NCBI RefSeq assembly: GCF_024124665.1
Contig: NZ_JAMXSB010000008.1
Coordinates: forward strand, 124,001 to 188,000
Direction: 5' to 3'
Source: Pleionea sp. CnH1-48
GTDB taxonomy: Bacteria > Pseudomonadota > Gammaproteobacteria > Enterobacterales > Kangiellaceae
Length of the DNA: 64,000 nt
The position numbers and the translations under genes were made by a program. Of the stretch, positions 56,032-64,000 are shown one piece after another. How positions within the stretch are numbered: position 1 is the first letter of the stretch; every line of letters begins with the position of its first letter. Under the pieces are notes generated by a model, which did no database searches, was not told the origin of the DNA, and saw only the letters and a program-made list of their open reading frames with translations.

Positions 56032-56254
56032 ATTTTTTTCTCCAATCCGGTGTTTCAGCATCCAAAATAGCTTCCAAATTTTGCACCCTGTCAACCAAGT
56101 CTTCAGCTTTTAAAGATAGCTGATGAATACGGTCATAATCAGCCGTTGATGTTTTTTCGTCCAGCGGTGCTTTCTTTTTGGTCATAATTAGTACCATAGG
56201 TACCACAACAACCATAAAAATTATACACAATACAAATATATACTCTTCGCTCAT
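56018..56254 (-). CDS. pspB: Phage shock protein B
   Basis: 78-residue protein with one N-terminal helix (EYIFVLCIIFMVVVVPMVLIM). A cytoplasmic helical tail with leucine heptads (HQLSLKAEDLVDRVQNLEAIL) and the conserved end TPDWRKKY follow. Length and pattern match PspB. It lies 48 bp after pspA and overlaps pspC. Confidence 0.95.
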   Translation of the reverse strand: MSEEYIFVLCIIFMVVVVPMVLIMTKKKAPLDEKTSTADYDRIHQLSLKAEDLVDRVQNLEAILDAETPDWRKKYDTK

Positions 56255-56302
56255 ACTGGCCTACCACCCTGTTTGATATCACTTTATATTAAAGATTGAA
56301 TC

Positions 56303-56971
56303 TCAGTCATTTTTGTTTAATTTATCTTTAAGACTGCGCATCTCTTCATCAACCTTCTCACTTGCTTCCAGTTCTGCAAACTCTTCATTCAGACGTGCTT
56401 GATTCCCTAACCCAAAGCTTTCTACTTCACCTTCAACTTGATCAAGTTTACGCTCAAACTGTTCAAACTTGTCTAAAGCATTATTACTGGTGTTCATTTC
56501 TGCCAATGTGCGTTTGACTTTAAGACGCGACTCAGCGGTTTTGTGCCTCATTAATAATGACTGCTGGCGAGCACGAGCATCTTTAAGCTTCTCTTGAAGC
56601 TGAGAAATTTCATCATTTAGATGAGAAATAGAAATCTCGACATTTTTTAACTGTTGAGATAGCTCATCGGCTAGCTGCTGAACTTTGTGCTTTTCGACCA
56701 ACGCAGCCTTTGCCAAATCATCTCGCGACTTAGATAAAGCCAACTCAGCTTTCTTCTGCCATTCTCCGGCTTCTCTTTCCAACCAGGTGATTTTACGCGT
56801 CAACTCCTTACGCTCAGCCAGTGTTTTAGCCGACATGGTTCTCACTTCAACCAAAGTGTCTTCCATTTCCTGAATAATCAAACGAATCAATTTTTCAGGA
56901 TCTTCGGCTTTATCCAACAGCGCATTAAGGTTGGAATTAATAATATCTGCAAATCGAGAAAAAATACTCAC
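56303..56971 (-). CDS. pspA: Phage shock protein A
   Basis: 222-residue peripheral membrane protein of the PspA/Vipp1/ESCRT-III family. The amphipathic N-terminal helix MSIFSRFADIINSNLNALLDKAEDPEKLIRLI is typical, and the rest is long coiled-coil helices. PspA binds and inhibits PspF in the absence of stress, and otherwise supports damaged membranes. The start codon is GTG, 3 bp after the stop of the small upstream gene, with a G-rich stretch as ribosome-binding site. Translation is therefore probably coupled to that gene. Confidence 0.97.
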   Translation of the reverse strand: MSIFSRFADIINSNLNALLDKAEDPEKLIRLIIQEMEDTLVEVRTMSAKTLAERKELTRKITWLEREAGEWQKKAELALSKSRDDLAKAALVEKHKVQQLADELSQQLKNVEISISHLNDEISQLQEKLKDARARQQSLLMRHKTAESRLKVKRTLAEMNTSNNALDKFEQFERKLDQVEGEVESFGLGNQARLNEEFAELEASEKVDEEMRSLKDKLNKND

Positions 56972-56974
56972 TAC

Positions 56975-57184
56975 TTAATACCCCCAGAAAGATGATTGAC
57001 CTTCAGCGGCTTCATCCACTGTAACTTCATATTGACTAAATCCCGTTTTCGCCAAATTATGAGCCCTGCTGTTAGATTTATCAGCAAACATACTGACCAT
57101 AAATAGAAAGGCTCCAATGACGCCTAAGGTAGCCTGTGTGGCCACACGGGTTTGGCGCTTATTACTTAAATCCAAGTTTAACAT
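56975..57184 (-). CDS. Unrecognised 69-residue membrane protein, first gene of the psp operon
   Basis: Not recognised. The protein has a polar N-terminus (MLNLDLSNKRQTRVATQ), one helix (about 18-35, TLGVIGAFLFMVSMF) and an acidic C-terminal tail (YEVTVDEAAEGQSSFWGY). It is preceded by AGGAAA and by a sigma-54 promoter about 40 bp upstream, and ends 3 bp before pspA. This setting makes it the first gene transcribed under PspF control. It may be a new Psp accessory factor comparable to PspD or PspG, though its sequence does not identify it as either. Confidence 0.75.
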   Translation of the reverse strand: MLNLDLSNKRQTRVATQATLGVIGAFLFMVSMFADKSNSRAHNLAKTGFSQYEVTVDEAAEGQSSFWGY

Positions 57185-57222
57185 TTTCCTATTTCCTAGT
57201 AATACGATAATACTGAAAAGGT

Positions 57223-57240
57223 ATTCATAATGCGTGCCAA
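57223..57240 (-). promoter_or_regulatory. Sigma-54 promoter of the psp operon
   Basis: On the minus strand the sequence reads TTGGCACGCATTATGAAT. The -24 part is perfect (TTGGCAC) and the -12 part is imperfect (ATGAA where TTGCA is ideal). It resembles the E. coli pspA promoter. Transcription should start near 57212. Confidence 0.8.
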
Positions 57241-57312
57241 CATTGAAAGCCCTATAACTTAATGTTTCCTATAGTTTTTTTTTAATTTAACTGGAAAAGC
57301 AGGATTAAATAA

Positions 57313-57325
57313 GGTTAAATTAACC
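57313..57325. promoter_or_regulatory. Palindrome, possible PspF binding site
   Basis: GGTTAAATTAACC is a perfect 13-bp palindrome. Its centre is about 107 bp upstream of the predicted psp start site, the usual distance for an enhancer-binding protein. It also lies 27 bp before pspF, so it could serve autoregulation. Confidence 0.5.
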
Positions 57326-57351
57326 AAAAGTTAGCTTATTTAGCCATAACG

Positions 57352-58374
57352 ATGCAACGAGAACCGGAAAACCTCATAGGGGAATCATCTAGTTTCCTTG
57401 AAACACTGGAGAAAGTCTCGCGCTTGGCCCCTCTTGATAGGCCAGTATTGATCGTTGGAGAGCGCGGAACAGGAAAAGAGCTCATCGCCGCGCGTCTTCA
57501 CTACTTGTCACAGCGTTGGGATCAACCACTTATCAAGCTTAATTGCGCAGCCATTAACGAAAACTTATTAGAATCCGAATTATTTGGTCACGAGTCGGGC
57601 TCTTTTACTGGCGCCAAAGGCAAACATCAGGGACGTTTTGAGTTAGCTCACAATGGCACCTTGTTTCTTGATGAGTTAGCGACCTCCTCACCTTCTGTTC
57701 AAGAGAAGTTATTGCGAGTGATAGAGTATGGCGAGTTTGAGCGAGTCGGAGGAACCAAAACAATAGAAGTTGATGTTCGCCTTATCGCAGCTACCAATGA
57801 AGACTTGCCCACTCTGGCAGAAAAAGGTCTGTTTAGACACGATTTGCTAGACCGCCTGGCCTTTGACGTGATCACGCTCCCTCCCCTACGCTATCGGCAA
57901 GAAGACATATTAATTCTTGCCCATCATTTTGCCGCTAAAATGACTCGTGAGCTTGGGGTTAATAGTTTTCCAGGTTTCTTAAAGAATGCAGAAGAAGCTT
58001 TGTTAAATCATCCCTGGCCAGGGAATGTGCGTGAGCTCAAAAATGCGATTGAACGCTCGCTTTATCTGGCTTCGCCAGGTTTGCCTATCGACAACATAGT
58101 GTTGAATCCATTCGAATCACCTTATCGGCCATTAGTCGACGGGACTCGCCAACAACAAGACATCCAGACTCCCCAGACGGCTCCCGTTCAAAATGCTCCT
58201 TCAGCGCAGTTTCCTATCGATTTAAAAGAGTTTATTCAAGAAACCGAAATCCGTATCTTAAAGGAAGCCTTAGAAGACGCTCAGTTTAACCAGAAAAAAA
58301 CAGCAGAGTTGCTGGGACTTACCTATCATCAATTAAGAGGCTACTTGAAAAAGTACCAATTACTGGAATCTTAG
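57352..58374 (+). CDS. pspF: Sigma-54 activator PspF
   Basis: 340-residue AAA+ activator with no N-terminal sensor domain, as is normal for PspF. Walker A is GERGTGKELIAARLHY at about residues 37-52. The sigma-54 contact loop reads GSFTGA (usual form GAFTGA). Walker B is GTLFLDELAT, followed by VRLIAATNEDL, the arginine-finger block FRHDLLDRLAFDVITLPPLR and WPGNVRELKNAIER. The C-terminus is a Fis-type helix-turn-helix (KKTAELLGLTYHQLRGYLKKY). It is divergent from the psp operon and lies 24 bp ahead of sapA. Confidence 0.95.
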   Translation: MQREPENLIGESSSFLETLEKVSRLAPLDRPVLIVGERGTGKELIAARLHYLSQRWDQPLIKLNCAAINENLLESELFGHESGSFTGAKGKHQGRFELAHNGTLFLDELATSSPSVQEKLLRVIEYGEFERVGGTKTIEVDVRLIAATNEDLPTLAEKGLFRHDLLDRLAFDVITLPPLRYRQEDILILAHHFAAKMTRELGVNSFPGFLKNAEEALLNHPWPGNVRELKNAIERSLYLASPGLPIDNIVLNPFESPYRPLVDGTRQQQDIQTPQTAPVQNAPSAQFPIDLKEFIQETEIRILKEALEDAQFNQKKTAELLGLTYHQLRGYLKKYQLLES

Positions 58375-58398
58375 CGGCTCGACACAGACTTTAACGAC

Positions 58399-60069
58399 AT
58401 GCAAATAAGCCAGCAAATTTTTAGTTACTCACGTCACTGCACGCAAAGCATGCTTGCTGTATTTGTGCTACTGTCGCTAACCAGTTGTGGTGATGATGCC
58501 ATCATGCAACAAGCCATGGCCTCTACTCTGGTTTATTGCTCCGAAGCCAGCCCAGAAACATTCAACCCACAAACGACAACATCAGGTTCAACTTTCGATG
58601 CGTCGGCCAGACCTTTGTACAATCGACTGGTAGAGTTTAAACCAGGAACATTAGAAGTATTACCCTCACTAGCCAAAACCTGGAAAGTTAATTCTAAAGG
58701 CACCGTTTATACTTTTGAATTACGCAAAAATGTTCACTTCCATACAACGCCCTGGTTTTCGCCAACTAGACCATTTAACGCTGACGATGTTATTTTTAGT
58801 TTTAATCGTCAACGTCGATCACAAGATCCTTTTCATGTATCGAGTCAACAAGACTTCCCTTACTTTGAAACTCAAGGGTTGAATGATCTGATTGTCGATA
58901 TAAAGAAGCTCGACAATTATCGTGTTCAATTTAAGCTATCGAAAACGACAAGCCCGTTTCTCTCTATTTTAGCAATGGAGTTCGCCTCCATTTTGTCGGC
59001 CGAATACGCAGAACAGCTACTAGAAAAAAACGCCATCGATAACTTGAGCAGCAAACCGATTGGAACAGGCCCATTTAAATTAAAACGCTATCAACCGGAT
59101 GCGTTTATACGTTACGAAGCTCATGAGCACTATTGGAAAACCAAAGAAAAACTTAAGCACTTAGTCTTTGCGATTACACCCGATCCTTATCTACGTTTTG
59201 CTCGCCTGACGGCTGGTGAGTGTGATGTCATGAGTAATCCGCTGCCCGTCCATTTGAGCGCACTGGCTAAAGAAGATGATCTTAATATACTGAGCACACC
59301 AGGACTCAACATCGCTTACTGGGCCTTTAATACGCGCAAACCACCATTAGACAATCCTTTGGTTCGTAAAGCGTTGAGTCATGCAGTCAATCGAGAAGCC
59401 ATAATAAAAGCGGTTTATCGGGGCTCAGCCGAAATTGCCAAAAATCCTATCCCCCCAGGAATGTGGTCTTATAACCACTCCATTGAAGATCATGAATATG
59501 ATCCTCAATACGCACGCAACCTATTATATCGCGCAGGTTACCCAGATGGATTCAGCCTCGATATCTGGGCATTCTCCGAACAAAGATCTTATAATCCCAA
59601 CTCTCGAAAAACTGCGGAGCTGATTCAACAAGATTTAAGAAAGATTGGCTTAACCGTTAAGATTGTGAATTTAGAACTTGCGACTCTGCTCAAAAAAGTC
59701 AGGCAAGGCGAACATAAAACCGCTCTTCTTGGTTGGGTTGCTGACAATGGCGATCCTGATAATTTTCTGGGCACTCTGTTGAGCTGCGAAGCAACCAAGT
59801 CTGGTCAAAACTCATCATTTTGGTGTAACGAAGAATTTGACTCCATCATAAAAGATGCACGCTCAATTCACAGTAAGCGTCAACGCACCAAGCTTTATAA
59901 AAGAGCCCAATCCATTTTTAAAAAAGAAGCCCCCTGGATGACATTAGCTCACACTCGACAAACACTGATTTTGCGAGACAGGGTCAAAAATCTTGTAATG
60001 TCTCCAGCGGGTGGCGTTTCCTTTAGCAAAGTTGAGCTTGCCGAAGCAAAGCAAGAGGAAACAAACTAA
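58399..60069 (+). CDS. sapA: SapA-like peptide-binding lipoprotein
   Basis: 556-residue family-5 extracellular solute-binding protein, the substrate-binding part of the Sap transporter linked to antimicrobial-peptide resistance and peptide uptake. The signal sequence ends in a lipobox (LTSC, Cys30). Typical blocks are LVYCSEASPETFNPQTTTSG, PSLAKTWKVNSKGTVYTFELRKNVHFH, FNADDVIFSFNRQ and IGTGPFKLKRY. The C-terminus includes ALLGWVADNGDPDNFLGTLLSC. Lipid anchoring differs from the soluble SapA of E. coli. The stop codon overlaps the sapB start (TAATG). Confidence 0.92.
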   Translation: MQISQQIFSYSRHCTQSMLAVFVLLSLTSCGDDAIMQQAMASTLVYCSEASPETFNPQTTTSGSTFDASARPLYNRLVEFKPGTLEVLPSLAKTWKVNSKGTVYTFELRKNVHFHTTPWFSPTRPFNADDVIFSFNRQRRSQDPFHVSSQQDFPYFETQGLNDLIVDIKKLDNYRVQFKLSKTTSPFLSILAMEFASILSAEYAEQLLEKNAIDNLSSKPIGTGPFKLKRYQPDAFIRYEAHEHYWKTKEKLKHLVFAITPDPYLRFARLTAGECDVMSNPLPVHLSALAKEDDLNILSTPGLNIAYWAFNTRKPPLDNPLVRKALSHAVNREAIIKAVYRGSAEIAKNPIPPGMWSYNHSIEDHEYDPQYARNLLYRAGYPDGFSLDIWAFSEQRSYNPNSRKTAELIQQDLRKIGLTVKIVNLELATLLKKVRQGEHKTALLGWVADNGDPDNFLGTLLSCEATKSGQNSSFWCNEEFDSIIKDARSIHSKRQRTKLYKRAQSIFKKEAPWMTLAHTRQTLILRDRVKNLVMSPAGGVSFSKVELAEAKQEETN

Positions 60070-61088
60070 TGCTCAAGGTTATATCGCGCCAAATATTAGT
60101 TTTAATCCTCAGTTTTTTGGGTATCACCCTGCTCTTTTTTACGCTCACTCAACTAACACCCGACGACTCTAATGTTGTCTGGCAGGGTCATGTGCGCTCA
60201 GCAGACAGTGCCCTGGCGCAAAAAGCCATAGAGTTGGGTGTTGATGACTCTTATGTCTATCAGTACATAAATTATTTGCGCAATATACTGTCTGGTGACT
60301 TTGGCTTGTCCATAACCAGCAATCGTCCGGTACTATCTGAATTTTTAAATTTTATCCCAGCGACATTAGAGCTAGGTTTTTTTGCAACATTGATCGCTTT
60401 GATATTAGGGATACCTGCTGGTGTCGCTGCGGCAACCAATAAAAACACCTGGGTTGATAGCCTGATTATGACGGTAACACTCATTGGCTATTCGATCCCC
60501 GTTTTTTGGTGGGGCATGCTGCTGATTTTTGTTTTCTCTTTATTTTTGGATATTACTCCAGTAGCAGGACGCATCAGTTTTATTTTTGATATCGATAAAG
60601 TCACGGGATTTATGCTGGTGGACTCGCTGTTAGCTTATCCTAAGTATCAACTCGCGGCATTCTTTGATGCACTAAAACACTTGATTCTTCCTTCCATTGT
60701 CTTAGCAACCTTGCCATTAGCCGTTATCGCCAGAATGACCCGCTCAGCGATGCTAGAAGTTCTAGCCAGCGAATACATTTTGACAGCAAAGGCTAAAGGA
60801 TTAAGTCGCTTTCGGATTATCTGGGTTCACGGTTTAAGAAATGCTCTTATCCCTATTATTACGGTGATTGGATTACAATCCAGTATCTTATTAACCGGAG
60901 CCGTTTTAACCGAAACGATTTTTGCCTGGCCTGGCATCGGAAAATGGATGGTAGAGGCGATCTATCGACAGGACTATCCTTCCATTCAAGGGGGTATTCT
61001 GTTGATTTCCAGTATCGTAATACTCATCAATATCAGCATCGATTTGCTCTATGCTTTTATTAATCCTCGTTTGAGGAAGCCAGTATGA
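60069..61088 (+). CDS. sapB: Sap transporter permease SapB
   Basis: 339-residue binding-protein-dependent permease of the DppB/OppB type with about six helices. The cytoplasmic EAA-like loop is seen in YILTAKAKGLSRFRIIWVHGLRNALIPIITVIGLQ. The N-terminal TM segment (about 9-30) precedes a periplasmic part with GDFGLSITSNRPVLSEF. Start and stop codons overlap those of sapA and sapC, so the operon is tightly coupled. Confidence 0.94.
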   Translation: MLKVISRQILVLILSFLGITLLFFTLTQLTPDDSNVVWQGHVRSADSALAQKAIELGVDDSYVYQYINYLRNILSGDFGLSITSNRPVLSEFLNFIPATLELGFFATLIALILGIPAGVAAATNKNTWVDSLIMTVTLIGYSIPVFWWGMLLIFVFSLFLDITPVAGRISFIFDIDKVTGFMLVDSLLAYPKYQLAAFFDALKHLILPSIVLATLPLAVIARMTRSAMLEVLASEYILTAKAKGLSRFRIIWVHGLRNALIPIITVIGLQSSILLTGAVLTETIFAWPGIGKWMVEAIYRQDYPSIQGGILLISSIVILINISIDLLYAFINPRLRKPV

Positions 61089-61978
61089 ATGAGATTAAAC
61101 TTTATCAAGAAACTCATATTCCCGGTCCCTGGGAAGAGTTCTGGTATCAGTACAAGCAACACAAAGCCGCTATGGTTGGGCTTGTGTGCCTGCTCATCAT
61201 TGTCTTGCTGGCTTTTATTGGCCCTATGCTCATTGAGCATGATCCAACCGTGCAGTTTTCGGAATCTCTACTGATTCCTCCGGCATGGGAGGACGGCGGC
61301 AGTCGGATGTTTTTGCTTGGCACCGACGATCTAGGCAGAGACATGTTATCTCGTGTTGCTTATGGCTCACGATTGACATTGGGGCTCGCTGTTATCGTGG
61401 TATTTATCGCAACCATTGTTGGCGTCGTGCTGGGTGCCATGGCTGGAATCAGTAAAGGCCCGGTAGAATTTATTATTCTGCGACTAATGGATATTTTTCT
61501 GGCTGTTCCTTCACTCTTACTTGCGATCCTGATTGTCGCAATCATAGGCCCAGGATTGTTAAACACTATTTATGCTGTAGCGATCGTACTGGTTCCGCAT
61601 TTTGTCAGAATAGTTCGCGCAGTTATTCGTGAAGAGCTCGATAAAGAATACGTCATTGCGGCAAAACTGGATGGCTCCAGTCCCACTCGTTTATTTTTAA
61701 TCTCTATTTTGCCCAATATATTACCGCCGCTTGTTGTGCAGATCACACTTAGCTTTTCGACAGCTATTCTGGATATTGCCGCCTTGGGTTTTCTTGGTCT
61801 AGGCGCTCAGGCCCCTAACCCAGAATGGGGAACGATTCTGTCTCAATCAAGAGATTATATTCAGCTCGCACCATGGACAGTAGCAGCACCGGGCTTAGCC
61901 ATACTGATCACCGTATTATGTATTAATCTAGTAGGTGATGGCTTACGTGATGCACTAGACCCCAGAGGATCTCAATAG
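61085..61978 (+). CDS. sapC: Sap transporter permease SapC
   Basis: 297-residue DppC/OppC-type permease. The N-terminal helix (about 30-50) and GTDDLGRDMLSRVAYGSRLTLGLAV are characteristic. The EAA loop lies in EYVIAAKLDGSSPTRLFLISILPNILPPLVVQ. It overlaps sapB by 4 bp (ATGA), and its stop codon overlaps the sapD GTG. With SapB it forms the membrane channel. Confidence 0.94.
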   Translation: MNEIKLYQETHIPGPWEEFWYQYKQHKAAMVGLVCLLIIVLLAFIGPMLIEHDPTVQFSESLLIPPAWEDGGSRMFLLGTDDLGRDMLSRVAYGSRLTLGLAVIVVFIATIVGVVLGAMAGISKGPVEFIILRLMDIFLAVPSLLLAILIVAIIGPGLLNTIYAVAIVLVPHFVRIVRAVIREELDKEYVIAAKLDGSSPTRLFLISILPNILPPLVVQITLSFSTAILDIAALGFLGLGAQAPNPEWGTILSQSRDYIQLAPWTVAAPGLAILITVLCINLVGDGLRDALDPRGSQ

Positions 61979-62958
61979 TGAAGTTACTGCATATAGAAAA
62001 CCTCACGGTTGAATTCGATACTTTGACGGGACCGGTACGTGTACTTGATCGCGTTTCTCTTAGAATGGAACAAGGCGAGGTGCTAGGAATTGTTGGCGAG
62101 TCGGGCTCAGGAAAAAGCATTTTTGCTTTAGCGATTATGGGACTCTTGTCGCCCAAAGCTCGTTTCACCGCAGACTATATGAACGTTAATGGTCAGGATC
62201 TTATGAAACTGACGAAAGAGCAAAGACAAAGCTATCTCGCTCAAAACGTCAGTATTATTTTTCAAGATCCTCAAAATAGTCTAAATCCATGTTTCACTAT
62301 TGGTTTCCAATTAATGGAAACCTTATCAATGCATGGTATTAGTGGCCGCAGAAATAAAAAACTCCGCGCCATTCAATTATTAGAATCTGTTGGTATAGCG
62401 AATCCTGAGTCGCGTCTTAAAAGTTACCCGCACCAGTTATCGGGGGGTATGAACCAGCGTATTATGATCGCCATCGCCATTGCAGCAGAACCGAAGCTAC
62501 TCATTGCCGACGAGCCTACAACCGCGCTGGATGTGACTATCCAATCGCAGATTCTTCAGTTGCTACTCGACTTAAACCGCCATACAGAAACAGGACTGAT
62601 GCTCATTACTCATGACTTCGCTTTACTATCAGAAACAGCTCAGCGAGTTTGTGTTATGTACAGTGGTCAAATTCAGGAGAATGCACCAACTCGAAGAATA
62701 CTGGCTCAACCCAAACACCCCTATACTCAAGCACTACTGCACAGCATCCCTCATATCGGCGAAAGACACGCCCAGGGAGAACGTTTATTCTCTCTACGGG
62801 GAAGTATTCCACCTGTAGATCATTTACCTGTAGGTTGTCGCCTTGGACCACGTTGTCCACGCGCCGCCAAAGAATGCGTTAGAGCACCGAGATTAGAAAA
62901 TATTCATGGCCACGGCTTGGTTCGATGCCATTTTCCACTCGATGGAGAGGAGACCTAG
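61978..62958 (+). CDS. sapD: Sap transporter ATP-binding protein SapD
   Basis: 326-residue ATPase of the oligopeptide type (DppD/OppD). It has Walker [16 protein letters not shown] (about 40-54), signature [16 protein letters not shown], Walker [14 protein letters not shown] and the switch histidine in ITHDF. The C-terminal oligopeptide-transporter cysteines ([14 protein letters not shown]) may bind an iron-sulfur cluster, by family. The start codon is GTG, overlapping the sapC stop. Confidence 0.95.
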   Translation: MKLLHIENLTVEFDTLTGPVRVLDRVSLRMEQGEVLGIVGESGSGKSIFALAIMGLLSPKARFTADYMNVNGQDLMKLTKEQRQSYLAQNVSIIFQDPQNSLNPCFTIGFQLMETLSMHGISGRRNKKLRAIQLLESVGIANPESRLKSYPHQLSGGMNQRIMIAIAIAAEPKLLIADEPTTALDVTIQSQILQLLLDLNRHTETGLMLITHDFALLSETAQRVCVMYSGQIQENAPTRRILAQPKHPYTQALLHSIPHIGERHAQGERLFSLRGSIPPVDHLPVGCRLGPRCPRAAKECVRAPRLENIHGHGLVRCHFPLDGEET

Positions 62959-62960
62959 CT

Positions 62961-63923
62961 ATGGGCAGTATTTTACGAGTACAAAATATTTCGCGTAAGT
63001 ATCGCCTTAACAACTGGATGTTTGGACGCAACAATACTATTGATGCTATCGACAACATTTCTTTCGAATTGCAGCAAGGCAAAACTCTGGCCATCGTTGG
63101 TGAATCAGGTTCGGGAAAGTCTACTTTGGCTCGTCAATTAGTCGGTATAGAACGCCCATCATCGGGTCAGGTATTTATTGACGAACGCCCCGTTTACGAA
63201 TTGACAGAAGCCAAGCGAAAAACGCTTTTTCTGCAAGTGAGAATGATTTTCCAAAACCCTTTTGCATCGCTTAATCCACGTTTAAGAATTGGTAGCATTC
63301 TCGAAGAGCCATTAATCATTAATACCTCGCTGAACGCTAACCAACGTAGAGATAAAGTAGAATCAGTATTACAGAAAGTAGGTTTAAGGGCCGAACATGC
63401 CAGACGCTTTCCGCACATGTTTTCTGGTGGTCAGCGCCAACGGATCGCTATTGCTCGCGCCTTAATTCTTGAACCCAAAGTCATCGTCGCCGACGAGCCC
63501 CTGAGTGCACTCGATGTATCAGTGCAGGCACAAATACTCAATCTGCTATTGGCATTGCAAGAAGAGTTTCAAATCTCTTATGTATTTATTTCTCATGATC
63601 TGGGTGTCGTTGAGCATATAGCCGATCAAGTGCTGGTTATGTACCGTGGCCAAGTTATGGAATATGGCGATGTAGAACAAATATTCGATACGCCGAAACA
63701 TCCCTACACACAAACGTTGTTTGCCAGTACGCCTATCTTTCGAGATCGAGTAACCATTCAAACGGTTCGCGGTTATACATCTCGTTCGGCAACGGCCATA
63801 CAGGCCAATGGATGTCCTTTTGCCAAGCGCTGTCCCTGCGCGACAGAACAATGCACCACCGAAACGCCAAAAACTCGAAACATATCTGGTCAGCTAATAA
63901 CCTGTCATAGCCCCTTGCTCTAA
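62961..63923 (+). CDS. sapF: Sap transporter ATP-binding protein SapF
   Basis: 320-residue ATPase of the DppF/OppF type. It has Walker [15 protein letters not shown] (about 46-59), signature FSGGQRQRIAIARAL, Walker B VIVADEPLSALDV and switch histidine ISHDLG. The C-terminal cysteines in GCPFAKRCPCATEQC match the oligopeptide ABC subgroup. ATG 62961 was preferred because GAGGAG lies about 8 nt upstream. A longer in-frame start at 62925 would overlap sapD and is not needed. It is the last sap gene. Confidence 0.95.
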   Translation: MGSILRVQNISRKYRLNNWMFGRNNTIDAIDNISFELQQGKTLAIVGESGSGKSTLARQLVGIERPSSGQVFIDERPVYELTEAKRKTLFLQVRMIFQNPFASLNPRLRIGSILEEPLIINTSLNANQRRDKVESVLQKVGLRAEHARRFPHMFSGGQRQRIAIARALILEPKVIVADEPLSALDVSVQAQILNLLLALQEEFQISYVFISHDLGVVEHIADQVLVMYRGQVMEYGDVEQIFDTPKHPYTQTLFASTPIFRDRVTIQTVRGYTSRSATAIQANGCPFAKRCPCATEQCTTETPKTRNISGQLITCHSPLL

Positions 63924-64000
63924 TCAAGTGGCTAAAAAACTGATGAAAGTCTGATAGGCTACCAATATCTCACTGCTCCGATGTCAAAAATCAAAGTACT
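63924..64000. other. Right edge of window
   Basis: 77 bp after sapF with no terminator-like hairpin. An ATG at 63981 opens a frame beginning MSKIKV that runs off the edge. No ribosome-binding site is visible, so I do not call it as a gene. Confidence 0.2.

Noticed and set aside
63981-64000. ATG starting MSKIKV at the right edge
   Set aside because: Only about six codons are visible and there is no ribosome-binding site; it cannot be judged from this window.

Overview
The window looks like the chromosome of a free-living, probably marine, gammaproteobacterium. The gene content (TesA-YbbA-YbbP, the AST arginine pathway, NhaB-FadR, PrkA-YeaH-SpoVR, GloB-MltD-DnaQ, a TonB2-type cluster, Psp, Sap) is typical of that class. 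The mid-to-low GC appearance and the emphasis on peptide and amino-acid use would fit a Kangiella-like lineage, but that placement is an impression, not a computed result. No tRNA, rRNA, insertion sequence, prophage or CRISPR array was seen. Genes are packed closely, and most convergent junctions share a symmetrical terminator hairpin.

1-5.6 kb: the 5' part of topA runs off the left edge. It is followed by the ybbA-ybbP FtsX-type exporter, divergent from tesA. 5.6-13.3 kb: an arginine succinyltransferase (AST) cluster: astC, astA, argB, argC, astE and astB. astD is not present, and argC-argB sit where it would be needed. This is the most interesting point of the window. The listed enzymes would form a complete arginine-to-glutamate route if ArgC and ArgB ran in reverse on succinylated substrates, conserving one ATP.

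13.3-24.5 kb: a 1205-residue sensor joining a periplasmic NMT1/THI5-like domain and a CHASE-type domain to PAS-GGDEF-EAL. Then a dicarboxylate/amino-acid symporter, an S9 peptidase, tpm, sohB (TTG start) and a large VolA-like surface lipase lipoprotein. 24.5-32.4 kb: the prkA-yeaH-spoVR stress operon with a sigma-54-like element upstream, then fadR (with a FadR-like operator in its own upstream region) divergent from nhaB.

32.4-47.6 kb: an SDR, dnaQ, a YafS-like methyltransferase, gloB and mltD. Next come a 933-residue secreted coiled-coil protein of unknown function and an 89-residue orphan. These are followed by a NatAB-type ABC exporter, a Yip1-MacA-MacB operon, and a small membrane protein whose N-terminus appears disrupted.

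47.6-64 kb: an envelope-maintenance block. It contains ycjX-ycjF; a TonB2-type energising operon (DUF3450, TtpC-like, ExbB, ExbD, TonB, TPR protein); the psp operon, which begins with an unrecognised 69-residue membrane protein behind a sigma-54 promoter; divergent pspF; and sapABCDF downstream of pspF. Start sites were moved from the longest ORF where a ribosome-binding site or family alignment supported it, and each such choice is stated.
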